Origin: Niastella populi
GTDB taxonomy: Bacteria > Bacteroidota > Bacteroidia > Chitinophagales > Chitinophagaceae
DNA: 64,000 nt
Assembly (NCBI RefSeq): GCF_002078015.1
Contig: NZ_LWBP01000100.1
Coordinates: 62,001-126,000, forward strand
Direction: 5' to 3'
Translations under genes and position numbers: made by a program
Part shown: positions 7,473 to 15,469 of the stretch, piece by piece
How positions within the stretch are numbered: position 1 is the stretch's first letter
Layout: each line of letters begins with the position of its first letter
Notes under the pieces: generated by a model
Database searches by the model: none
Told to the model about the DNA's origin: nothing
Seen by the model: the letters and a program-made list of their open reading frames with translations, nothing else

Positions 7473-8096
7473 ATGCGTTCACTTCCGTTGGATAATGACA
7501 TTATCGTTTCATTCAGGAAAGGAAGTCCCGATGCTTTACAATCCCTGTTAAAGCTGTTCTATGGTCCTTTATGTCTTTTTGCAGAGCGGCTGCTGACCGA
7601 TAGTGCTGCCGCAGAAGATATTGTCGGTGAATCTTTTGTAAAATTATGGAATAAGCGTACAGACTTTGAAAGCCTGCAGAATTTAAAAGCCTTCATGTAT
7701 ATAACGGTACGTAATGCCTGTTTAAATCAGTTAAAACAGGCCAAACGCGATTCGCTCAGTAAAAAGCAACTGGCTTATTTAACCGGCGAAAAAGAGGAAT
7801 TCATATTGAATGAAATGATCAGGGCCGAGGTGTTGAAAGAGATCATGCAGGAGATCAATAATTTACCCGAACAATGCCGTAAAGTTTTAAAGATGGGCTA
7901 TCTCGAAGGCATGAAGAACCAGGAAATAGCCGGCCTGCTTAATATTTCGGTTCATACCGTTAAAAATCAAAAAGCCAGGGCCATACAATTATTAAAAATA
8001 AGACTGCGCGATCGCGATCTTATGTCATTACTTCTTCTATGTTCCTTTCTACGGTCAACTTCAGACCACTGTCAAAACCTGCCACTGCCGGCTTAA
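7473..8096 (+). CDS. ECF sigma-70 factor, FecI-like Bacteroidetes type
   Basis: The product has 207 residues. Region 2 covers about residues 15-95 (LLKLFYGPLCLFAERLL, DIVGESFVKLWNKR, LKAFMYITVRNACLN). Region 4 covers about 125-185 (INNLPEQCRKVLKMGYLEGM, NQEIAGLLNISVHTVKNQKARAIQLL). It would direct RNA polymerase to a small set of promoters. In this phylum the usual order is sigma factor, FecR-like anti-sigma factor, then SusC/SusD transporter. Here the only FecR-like gene is 2 kb downstream across repeat-rich noncoding DNA, and no SusC/D genes follow. The last 20 or so residues (LLLLCSFLRSTSDHCQNLPLPA) are unusual for the family. Confidence 0.9.
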   Translation: MRSLPLDNDIIVSFRKGSPDALQSLLKLFYGPLCLFAERLLTDSAAAEDIVGESFVKLWNKRTDFESLQNLKAFMYITVRNACLNQLKQAKRDSLSKKQLAYLTGEKEEFILNEMIRAEVLKEIMQEINNLPEQCRKVLKMGYLEGMKNQEIAGLLNISVHTVKNQKARAIQLLKIRLRDRDLMSLLLLCSFLRSTSDHCQNLPLPA

Positions 8097-8426
8097 GGTG
8101 CATTTTTATGACCAAAAGCATGATTTTGATAGGTATAACTACTCATTCAAACATTTTTATAAAAAATTTTTCCATTTGGAATAGTAATAAAAGCCACTAA
8201 AGTTGTTTTAATACTAAACTGGTTAATTTATTCGGCCGTGCGGGATCTAACAGCTCTTTACTCTTAAATATATTTAATGAGATTGTTTATAAAGTATAGC
8301 CATCTAAAACACTTTGGCAATTTTATTAAATAATATTTAAGAAGATACAGTAAACGTTGTACATGATTAAACAGTACAACTGTAGTAGCAGCGTAAACGA
8401 AGCTCTTTAAACTGTAACCTGTGTTT

Positions 8427-8442
8427 GGGTTATATATAACCC
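8427..8442. promoter_or_regulatory. Perfect palindrome GGGTTATATATAACCC
   Basis: A 16-bp perfect palindrome lies about 70 bp upstream of the proposed start of the candidate sRNA. A partial copy, GGGTTATATAA, is near 9091. It may be a binding site for a dimeric regulator. No bound protein can be named from the sequence. Confidence 0.35.
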
Positions 8443-8511
8443 TGAACAATAAATGAACAATTAGCCTGTCAAAAGGCCTTTTTTGTCCGCCCGATGTATG
8501 CATCTGTACTT

Positions 8512-8616
8512 TTCGTTCTTTCAGCCAGACGAGAAGACGGAATGTCGAGCGGGAATCTCATGTGACTGTTTGGTTGGGTCACTACAAGGGAGTGTTTCTA
8601 CTCTCCCTTTTTTTTA
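8512..8616 (+). ncRNA. Candidate small RNA with promoter-like boxes and terminator
   Basis: The proposed start follows CTGTACTTTTC (-7-like TACTTTTC near 8504-8511) with a TTTG about 21 bp upstream. The end is a rho-independent terminator: a GGGAG stem with a TGTTTCTA loop, CTCTCCC, then eight T residues ending near 8616. In between, GTGAC and GTCAC could pair around a 12-nt loop. No open frame of note lies inside. The -7 box and terminator loop resemble those of the two sRNA copies at 46.6 and 55.1 kb. I do not recognise an Rfam family. Confidence 0.4.
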
Positions 8617-8944
8617 AAAACTAAGAACATCTCTATAAAAAGTTACACCCTTAATCCCTGCTTCGTCAGGTAAAAAATGAAACCGAATCCTTCAATACAC
8701 ACTGGAACATATTCCGTGTATTTTCACATTCATCTGAAGGCTCCACATTAGTAGTTCAATTCCAAAGGCACTTTCTGATTAGTATGTTTAAAGGAGATCT
8801 ATGTCCATGCAAGCATTGATTGTTTGCAATGGATAATAATAATATTATTCCTAAATGCTTAGTTAGTTTTTTTCTCATTCGCATTCCTCAATGTGCATCA
8901 ATTACCCTCTTCCTGGTACAGAAGAGGCGCAGGAATCCCCCACG

Positions 8945-8972
8945 GCCGGGTAGTCTTACCCGGCTTTCCTTT
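8945..8972 (+). terminator. Rho-independent terminator-like hairpin
   Basis: GCCGGGTA (8945-8952) pairs perfectly with TACCCGGC (8957-8964) around a 4-nt loop, followed by TTTCCTTT. No gene ends just before it, so it may terminate a second short transcript from the 8620-8940 interval or be a relic. Confidence 0.55.
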
Positions 8973-9259
8973 ATATATATATTTCTAGTTAACGAGTTGA
9001 CGGATTGACTGGTTGACTAGAGTCCTCAAAAGATGAATATCACTGGATTTATAACCTGAACTGCTATAGATTATCACCATTTGCTTTTTGGGTTATATAA
9101 AAGGAAGGAAGTTGACGGGTTGACGAGTTAACTTGTTAACTGGTTAACAAGTTCCGCGGGTTTCCGGGCCGGCTATTATGTATTAAGAACCGAATAAATC
9201 AGCAATTGACAATCGTTATAAGGCGCAAATCGGGAAAGCCTGAATACTACCAGCAGCCC

Positions 9260-9525
9260 CGAGTAAAGCCTGGCAACCGGTAATTGGTAATTGGTAACGG
9301 CAACTGGCAACCAGCAACTGGCGCCGATAACCCGTAACTGCCAACCAGCAACCCATAACCGGCATCCTCAAACCGGGCAACCGGCAACTGGCGCCGATAA
9401 CCTGTAACTGCCAACCAGCAACCCATAACTGGTAACCGGCAACCAGCAACTGGTATCTGGTAACAGGCAACAACAAACCACAAACAACAAACCACAAACC
9501 ACAAACAACAAACAACAAACTACAA
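9260..9525. repeat. Diverged tandem word repeats including a 70-bp-offset direct repeat
   Basis: The block is made of CAACTGG, AACCAGC, ATAACC and similar words. A stretch of about 47 bp at 9314-9360 recurs almost unchanged at 9384-9430, exactly 70 bp later. From about 9470 the words change to ACAAACC/ACAAACA, the family also seen at 1273-1302 and 16575-16715. The minus-strand open frame over this block encodes only the repeat words and is not a believable protein. Confidence 0.75.
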
Positions 9526-10076
9526 TATCCCGCAAATACCCCTATCAGTTCACAAAACCCTTCTTCATATAAACAATTCCTCTACTTTGCTTGATTATAA
9601 TCATATCCTTTCAGGTTTTTACCATTTTGTTTAGGTAAATCGTAAACATAAACTGTTTTATAATATATGGGGGTGCATTTTGAAGTTCCCAATGATCGCT
9701 TCCTGAATTCAAAATTGTCTGTCAAACCTGCCTTCACCCCTTCCGTACACATTAAATTTATCCTGGCTTGCGAAATTTTTTAACGTAAACCCCGGGTATC
9801 ATAGCTAAACCATTAGCATTCCTACCCAATCCTTAAATAATTTTCTGTAAACCTGTCAATTTATTAAAGATTTTTCCAAACCCTTTAGTACAACTCATTA
9901 CAATTGTTGTTTTTACAATAATATCAGTTCACAACACCATAATTGCTGTATGAATTTATGATGGCGCAGGGAAGGTGAATTATTTAAAAACTATTATAGC
10001 CTATTAGTTAACCGGTTCAAACCCACCGGTTTCATGTTAAACCTGGCTATCAAAAACAAGAATCAAACTTATTCTT

Positions 10077-11303
10077 ATGAATGAACAACACATAGAAAAA
10101 ATATCGCACATCGCCTCGCTCATTGTCGGGGATATGCAGGATAAACTGACCACCGATGAGCGTCAGGAACTGAACTCCTGGCTGCAGGAGAATGGCGATA
10201 ATTATCTTTTATATGAAGAACTGATGGACCAGGAGAAACTGGGTAACGACTTAAATGAATTACATAAATATGATCCCAATCTTGCATATGAAAAATTAAC
10301 TCAAAAGATCTTCCCGCAAAAAATTACCGGCAAACGGGTTTACTTTAAAATATGGTGGTATACGGCAGCGGCCCTGTTGCTGCTGGTTGCCGGAGGCATT
10401 GCCTATTTCGCCTTGAATAAACCAGTCAAAACATCCATTCCGCAATCGGTCATTGTTGCGCAAAAGAAAACACCAGGCACGCCGCCCGATACCAGAAAAG
10501 CGGTGCTGATACTGGCCAACGGCTCTACCATACCATTAAGTGAGATCAATGATGGCAACATTGCACAACAAGGTCATGTAACCATTCATAAAAAACAGAA
10601 TGGACTACTGGAATACAGATCAACAGCTGAGGCCAACAGCATTGCCGGTACCAATGTATTGCGTACGCCGCGTGGCGGCGAATACCAGGTGCTGCTCGAG
10701 GACGGCACAAGGATCTGGCTGAATTCCGCCTCTTCGCTGCAATTTCCCGTTCATTTCAATTCAGGCGATCGCCGGGTTGTACTAACCGGCGAAGCTTATT
10801 TTGAAGTTGCCAAAGCCGTGAACCCCCAAACAAACCACAAAAAAACATTTATTGTATCGGTCGACAATATGGAAGTACAGGCCATAGGCACCGCATTCAA
10901 TATTTCGGCTTACAGGGAAGATAACCGTACGCAGACAACCGTAGTGGAAGGATTGGTGAAAGTGAACCGGAACAACCAGTCAAATATGCTGCAACCCGGT
11001 AAAAAATTAATTACCTCCGACAGCACCGTTACCATTGAGGATGCAGACATAAAACAGGAGACCGCCTGGAAGAATGGCGAATTTGTTTTTCATAATACGT
11101 CGCTTAAAATGGTGATGAACGAACTGGCCCGCTGGTACGACATGGATGTTGCATACGCCCCCGGTGTGCCTTCCCTGCATTTCAGCGGTGAAGTGCAACG
11201 GGAGTCGGATATAAATAAAGTGCTGCAAATGCTCGAGTATACCGGTGGCGTAAGATTCACCATTTCAAAACGCATCATTACCGTGCACCCCGGTAAAAAG
11301 TAA
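10077..11303 (+). CDS. FecR-family anti-sigma factor (DUF4974 C-terminus)
   Basis: The product has 408 residues. An N-terminal cytoplasmic segment of about 90 residues binds the sigma factor in this family. One membrane helix follows (about 92-112, WYTAAALLLLVAGGIAYFAL). The FecR domain spans about 195-290 (LRTPRGGEYQVLLEDGTRIWLNSASSLQFP, GEAYFEV, FNISAYREDN, VVEGLVKV). The C-terminal DUF4974 domain covers about 330-405 (FHNTSLKMVMNELARWYDMDV, FSGEVQRESDINKVLQMLEYTGGVRF). It should pass an outer-membrane signal to a sigma factor, probably the one encoded 2 kb upstream. No TonB receptor follows; the next gene is a phospholipase D-like protein. Confidence 0.92.
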   Translation: MNEQHIEKISHIASLIVGDMQDKLTTDERQELNSWLQENGDNYLLYEELMDQEKLGNDLNELHKYDPNLAYEKLTQKIFPQKITGKRVYFKIWWYTAAALLLLVAGGIAYFALNKPVKTSIPQSVIVAQKKTPGTPPDTRKAVLILANGSTIPLSEINDGNIAQQGHVTIHKKQNGLLEYRSTAEANSIAGTNVLRTPRGGEYQVLLEDGTRIWLNSASSLQFPVHFNSGDRRVVLTGEAYFEVAKAVNPQTNHKKTFIVSVDNMEVQAIGTAFNISAYREDNRTQTTVVEGLVKVNRNNQSNMLQPGKKLITSDSTVTIEDADIKQETAWKNGEFVFHNTSLKMVMNELARWYDMDVAYAPGVPSLHFSGEVQRESDINKVLQMLEYTGGVRFTISKRIITVHPGKK

Positions 11304-11369
11304 CACCTTCTCTTTTATATTCCGATCGTGTATTTTACCGCGTAATTTTTTTTTTATAGCTTGCCAGCT

Positions 11370-12539
11370 ATGTTGCGCGGAAATAATAAAAAGTCGGCTT
11401 ACATCTCCAATAACAAAACCAAACTGATCAGAGGCGGAAGAGAATACTTTACACTTCTTCCCCAATTAATAAGCCAGGCGCAGGATACCGTCCATTTTCA
11501 GGTTTACATTTATGAAGATGATGAAACAGGCAGGGCCGTCGGTTCCGCACTGATGGAAGCCGCAAAGCGGGGGGTAAAGGTTTACCTGCTGGCCGACGGC
11601 TATGCCTCTAAAGAATTATCGGCTGGTTTTATTAAAGAACTTCAGTCGGCCGGTGTATACTTCCGTTTTTACGAGCCGCTGTTAAAAAGCGAACATTTTT
11701 ATTTCGGCCGCCGGATGCACCAGAAAGTACTGGTGGTTGACGGCCACTACGGTCTGGTTGGCGGCATCAACATCAGCAACCGGTATAACGATATCGATGA
11801 TGAGCCGGCGTGGATGGACTGGGCCATTTATATGGAGGGCCCGGTTTGCGGCGCGTTGCATAAGATCTGTATCGACCTGTGGGCAAAACCTGCACAACTG
11901 GCGCTGAAAAGAAGCATGCGGCATGAACTGCCTAACCTTCCGGCAACAGGCAGCAGTCCGCTCCGCATTCGCAGGAACGACTGGGTAAAAAGCAAAAACC
12001 AGATCTCGCGTAGTTATATTGAAATGTTCAAAAAAGCCTCTTCGAGTGTGATCATTATGTCGGGGTATTTTTTACCGGGCACCATCATCAGGCACCATAT
12101 GTCGAGAGCGGCGAAGCGCGGTATCGATATCAGGGTTATCGTGGCCGAAAAATCGGATGTAAAACTGGCTAAACATGCCGAACGTTACATGTACCGCTGG
12201 TTACTGAAGCGCAACATTAACCTGTTTGAATACACCAAATCGGTACTACATGGTAAAATGGCTACCCGCGATAAAAAATGGGTTACCATTGGCTCCTACA
12301 ACGTAAATGACATCAGCGCCTATGCCAGCATTGAGTTGAACATCGATGTAAATGATACGGAATTTGCCACTAATGTGCATCAGCAACTGGAAGCCATCAT
12401 GCAAAATGATTGTGTGCAGATAACCGAAGAAGAGTACAATAAAAAGTACAATATCTTTCAGCGGTTCATCCAGTATTGTTCCTACTGGCTGGTGCGCATC
12501 ATCTTCTATTTATTTACTTTTTACTTTAAACAACAGTAG
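11370..12539 (+). CDS. Phospholipase D-family protein, cardiolipin synthase-like
   Basis: A 389-residue protein with two HKD motifs: HQKVLVVD (His117, Lys119, Asp124) and LHGKMATRD in the C-terminal half, each followed by the usual G-[ST]-x-N pattern (GGINIS, IGSYNVND). Two such motifs form one active site that exchanges phosphatidyl groups or hydrolyses phosphodiesters. There is no N-terminal membrane helix of the classical Cls kind; a hydrophobic C-terminal stretch (WLVRIIFYLFTFYF) may anchor it. The start is the ATG at 11370, since the TTG at 11361 adds only three residues. It starts 66 bp after the FecR-like gene, so co-transcription is possible. Cardiolipin synthesis is likely but not proven. 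Confidence 0.85.
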   Translation: MLRGNNKKSAYISNNKTKLIRGGREYFTLLPQLISQAQDTVHFQVYIYEDDETGRAVGSALMEAAKRGVKVYLLADGYASKELSAGFIKELQSAGVYFRFYEPLLKSEHFYFGRRMHQKVLVVDGHYGLVGGINISNRYNDIDDEPAWMDWAIYMEGPVCGALHKICIDLWAKPAQLALKRSMRHELPNLPATGSSPLRIRRNDWVKSKNQISRSYIEMFKKASSSVIIMSGYFLPGTIIRHHMSRAAKRGIDIRVIVAEKSDVKLAKHAERYMYRWLLKRNINLFEYTKSVLHGKMATRDKKWVTIGSYNVNDISAYASIELNIDVNDTEFATNVHQQLEAIMQNDCVQITEEEYNKKYNIFQRFIQYCSYWLVRIIFYLFTFYFKQQ

Positions 12540-12540
12540 T

Positions 12541-12694
12541 TAATGTGCTGATGTGCTAATGTGCTAATGGAAATACAGCATTAGTCAATTTGATAATGTG
12601 ACAATTCGATAATGTGATAATGGAATACAGATCCCACTGCAGGCAGGCTGTTGAGGATTTTCGCGAGCTCCGAAATGAAAGCATTATCACATTA
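12541..12694. repeat. Inverted repeat built from TAATGTGCTAATG words between convergent genes
   Basis: TAATGTGATAATG (12610-12622) has its exact reverse complement at 12682-12694. Tandem variants (AATGTGCTGATGTGCTAATG) fill 12541-12570. The element lies between the 3' ends of the phospholipase-like gene and the membrane hydrolase gene and may end both transcripts as a hairpin, although there is no T-run. Confidence 0.55.
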
Positions 12695-12703
12695 GCTAAT
12701 TAA

Positions 12704-13711
12704 TTATTCTCCTTTTATCCGTTCAATCATCGATGCAAAAGCAGCTTTATCCCACCCGGCAAAACGGCCTCTTTGCACTACCATATTATTGCCATAGGGC
12801 CGCTGCAGGTAATAATGGAATACGAAACTGGCCTTCGGTTTGTACCAGCCTACTCTCTGGCCGAACCGGAGATCGTTAAACACCAGGTAATTTTCTTCCC
12901 GCTCAATGGTGTAGTAGCCCTGTGAAAAAATAAACAGGTCTTTCAATTCATCGAGGTCTTTTACCGGGTTCAATAAGGAATCGTTACGGGGGAAATAAGT
13001 GAAGTCGATCGTGTTCTTTTTATCAAACACCGACCGGTACCCTATATGATAGCCTTTATCACCTTCCAGCACCACATACCATAACAAATTGTTCAATGGC
13101 GTGGGGGTGGTGAAATGCCGGCGGTATTCTATTTTCTGTTCTTTTGCCGCCCGCTGCACAGCGCCTTCAACAATGGATTTATTGAATACATCGATGGCGA
13201 GGTAAAAAACGCACCAGCCAATGGCAATATAGGCCCAGCGCTTTCTTTTGAAATCCCTTCTCATAAACAGCAGCGCCACTGTAACGATGCCCGGAAAGAT
13301 CGAGAACAGCGGATCGGCCACAAACATGGCATGTACGCAAAAACGCCGGTGCGAAAAAGGCTCCAGCAAACCGGTACCATAGGCATTGAAGATATCGAGC
13401 AACAAATGCGTAAGTAATTCAACGGCGAAAAACCAGAGCCAGGTAGAAAAAGCAATATCATGGGGCCGCCGCCATTTATCGGCCAGCCAGGCCAGCAGCG
13501 GCGTTACCAGCAATACGAACAATAAGGAATGGGTGATGCCACGATGCGCAATAAGGTCCTGGGTAGGCGATGTAAAGAAGGAGGCCACAAAATCTATATC
13601 AGGCAGGCTTTGCGCAACAGCGCCCAGGAACAACGACCGCTTGCCTGCTTTTTTCCCAATAAAAACTTCGCCGATACAAGCACCTAATACTATATGCGTA
13701 AGTGAATCCAT
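12704..13711 (-). CDS. YdjM/DUF457-family membrane-bound metal-dependent hydrolase
   Basis: The product has 335 residues from the ATG at 13711 (MDSLTHIVLGACIGE). The longer frame to 13756 adds a less likely N-terminus. The N-terminal half is the DUF457 domain, with SLTHIVLGA, SLPDIDF and AHRGITHSLLF carrying the conserved His and Asp residues, and five or so membrane helices up to about residue 175. The C-terminal part is soluble (FTYFPRND, FNDLRFGQRVGWY). The family is annotated as inner-membrane metal hydrolases of unknown substrate. It is convergent with the phospholipase-like gene. Confidence 0.85.
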   Translation of the reverse strand: MDSLTHIVLGACIGEVFIGKKAGKRSLFLGAVAQSLPDIDFVASFFTSPTQDLIAHRGITHSLLFVLLVTPLLAWLADKWRRPHDIAFSTWLWFFAVELLTHLLLDIFNAYGTGLLEPFSHRRFCVHAMFVADPLFSIFPGIVTVALLFMRRDFKRKRWAYIAIGWCVFYLAIDVFNKSIVEGAVQRAAKEQKIEYRRHFTTPTPLNNLLWYVVLEGDKGYHIGYRSVFDKKNTIDFTYFPRNDSLLNPVKDLDELKDLFIFSQGYYTIEREENYLVFNDLRFGQRVGWYKPKASFVFHYYLQRPYGNNMVVQRGRFAGWDKAAFASMIERIKGE

Positions 13712-13964
13712 AGCATCAAAGTAAATAAAAAAACCGCTAAAAAAACCTAGCCGCAAAAAGAGGACCAGCTGTCAACTCTTAGTTTCCGGAACCTGAAATA
13801 TGGTTTTGTCATTAATTATGGCGACAGCACCCTGCCTTCTCTTTCTGATTTTTATTTTTCATTTCTCATTTCTCATTCCCTTTTGGTATATTAGTGCGGG
13901 GGGAAATTAAGTCACTAACTGGGGAAATCGCTTAATCGCGCCGTTACGACCATATCCATTTACC

Positions 13965-15281
13965 ATGACAACATTCCTGATCATTCTTGCCTGCATCATA
14001 ACGATTGTTCTGCTTATATCATGGGCAAAATTCAATCCTTTTTTAGCATTCCTTATAGTATCCTTAATCACTGGCTGGTTCCTGGGCATACCGCTTACAA
14101 AGCTTTCGGCATCGGTGCAGAAAGGCATTGGCGATACGCTTGGCTCGCTGGTCGTGATCATTGGACTGGGCGCCATGCTGGGAAAACTGGTAGCGGAAAG
14201 TGGCGCCGCGCAAAAGATCACCCGGGTGCTCATGCGCACTTTCGGCGAAAAGCATTTACAATGGGCATTGATGGCAACAGGCTTTGTGGTGGGCATTCCC
14301 CTGTATTACAATGTAGGTTTTGTACTTATGGTGCCACTGATCTTTTCAGTGGTATATCAATATAAACTTCCCGCGGTATACATTGGATTGCCCATGCTGG
14401 CGGCATTATCGGTAACCCATGGCTTTTTACCGCCCCACCCCTCGCCTACCACACTGGTATTACAACTAAAGGCCGATATGGGCTTAACCCTGTTATATGG
14501 TTTGTTACTGGCCATTCCGGCGATCATTGTGGCCGGCCCGCTCTTCTCGAAAACGCTGAAGCATATTCGCAGCACACCGTTGCAGGCCTTTCAGCCCAAA
14601 ACGGTACCCGACAATCAGTTACCCAGCGCCGCCAATAGCTTTTTAACTGCTTTGTTGCCGGTTATACTGCTCACCATCACCACCATTATACCATTCGTAA
14701 CAACCTTATCGGGCGTGTCGCTGGAGCTGCACCAGTTTATCAGCGATGCGAATATCGTAATGCTGATCTCCCTGCTGATAGCCACTTTTACACTAGGCAT
14801 TTTTACCGGCCGCAGCATAAAAGCCGTTATGGATATTTATGGCGAGGCCATCAAAGACATCGCTTTGATCCTGCTCATTGTGGCGGGCGCCGGCATACTG
14901 AAACAGGTGTTTATCGATAGCGGCGTAAGTGAAACGATTGCCGAAAGCATAAAAGGCTGGCAGATCCATCCGCTGGTTCTGGGCTGGGTGATCGCCGGCG
15001 TCATCAGGGTTTGTGTTGGCTCTGCCACGGTGGCCGGCTTAACGGCCGCAGGCATCATTGGCCCGGTAATGCCCATGATGCAGGTAAACCCCAACCTGAT
15101 GGTATTATCGATCGGTGCGGGCAGTTTGCTGTTATCGCATGTAAACGATTCCGGTTTCTGGATGTATAAAGAATACTTCAACCTCAGCATACGCGATACC
15201 ATAAAATCATGGACGGTTATGGAAACCATCGTATCAGTAATGGGACTGATCGGCGTTCTTATAATGGACATCTTTATATAA
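13965..15281 (+). CDS. GntP-family permease (gluconate/D-serine type)
   Basis: A 438-residue protein with about 12 membrane helices and GntP-family landmarks: GLGAMLGKLVAESGAAQKI, GFVVGIPLYYNVGFVLMVPL, THGFLPPHPSPTTL, and the C-terminal GSATVAGLTAAGIIGP and GAGSLLLSHVNDSGFWM. The family imports gluconate, related sugar acids or, in DsdX, D-serine together with protons. The next gene on the same strand encodes a DSD1/D-threonine-aldolase-like enzyme, so a D-hydroxy amino acid is the more likely substrate here than gluconate. That is inference from context. Confidence 0.88.
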   Translation: MTTFLIILACIITIVLLISWAKFNPFLAFLIVSLITGWFLGIPLTKLSASVQKGIGDTLGSLVVIIGLGAMLGKLVAESGAAQKITRVLMRTFGEKHLQWALMATGFVVGIPLYYNVGFVLMVPLIFSVVYQYKLPAVYIGLPMLAALSVTHGFLPPHPSPTTLVLQLKADMGLTLLYGLLLAIPAIIVAGPLFSKTLKHIRSTPLQAFQPKTVPDNQLPSAANSFLTALLPVILLTITTIIPFVTTLSGVSLELHQFISDANIVMLISLLIATFTLGIFTGRSIKAVMDIYGEAIKDIALILLIVAGAGILKQVFIDSGVSETIAESIKGWQIHPLVLGWVIAGVIRVCVGSATVAGLTAAGIIGPVMPMMQVNPNLMVLSIGAGSLLLSHVNDSGFWMYKEYFNLSIRDTIKSWTVMETIVSVMGLIGVLIMDIFI

Positions 15282-15313
15282 AATGCTAAACTGCACATTT
15301 ACTACCTTTGGGA

Positions 15314-15455
15314 ACGTGAATCGTGAATGACCTCGCGAAACGTGAAACGTGAAAGGGCTCGCGAAATTTGGAACTTATTCACGACCTTGCGCCGCCCGAT
15401 ATTCGCACCGATTGCCGACGTAGGCCGTGCTAAAGTTTGCCGATTCACGATCATA
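15314..15455. repeat. GTGAATCGTGAAT/ATTCACGA word repeat
   Basis: The 188-bp gap after the permease gene has tandem ACGTGAA/TCGTGAA words on the left (15314-15354) and ATTCACGA words on the right (15377-15384 and 15443-15450) that can pair with them. No open frame is evident. It matches the design of the other intergenic word repeats. Confidence 0.5.
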
Positions 15456-15469
15456 TTAAACAACCAATA

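Larger units (their letters stand above)
8097..10076. other. Two-kilobase noncoding region between sigma and anti-sigma factor genes
   Basis: No open frame here resembles a protein. The region is AT-rich in 8100-8500 and 9530-10076 and holds repeats in between. Noted inside are a 16-bp palindrome (8427-8442), a candidate sRNA (8512-8616), a second terminator (8945-8972), GTTGACGGG/GTTAACTGG word repeats (8990-9015 and 9111-9150), a diverged repeat block (9260-9525), the 12-bp palindrome TGATTATAATCA (9592-9603), and two TTACAAT motifs (9898-9904 and 9913-9919) whose reverse complement ATTGTAA is the core of the boxes before the sigma factor gene. Confidence 0.6.

Noticed and set aside
8264-8503. 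A 79-residue minus-strand frame in the sigma/anti-sigma gap
   Set aside because: Low-complexity, AT-driven composition, no family likeness, and it overlaps the palindrome and candidate promoter.
9216-9518. A 100-residue minus-strand open frame over the word-repeat block
   Set aside because: Its residues simply translate the tandem words (VVCGLWFVVCGL and similar); it is open because the repeats lack stops, and no protein signal is seen.
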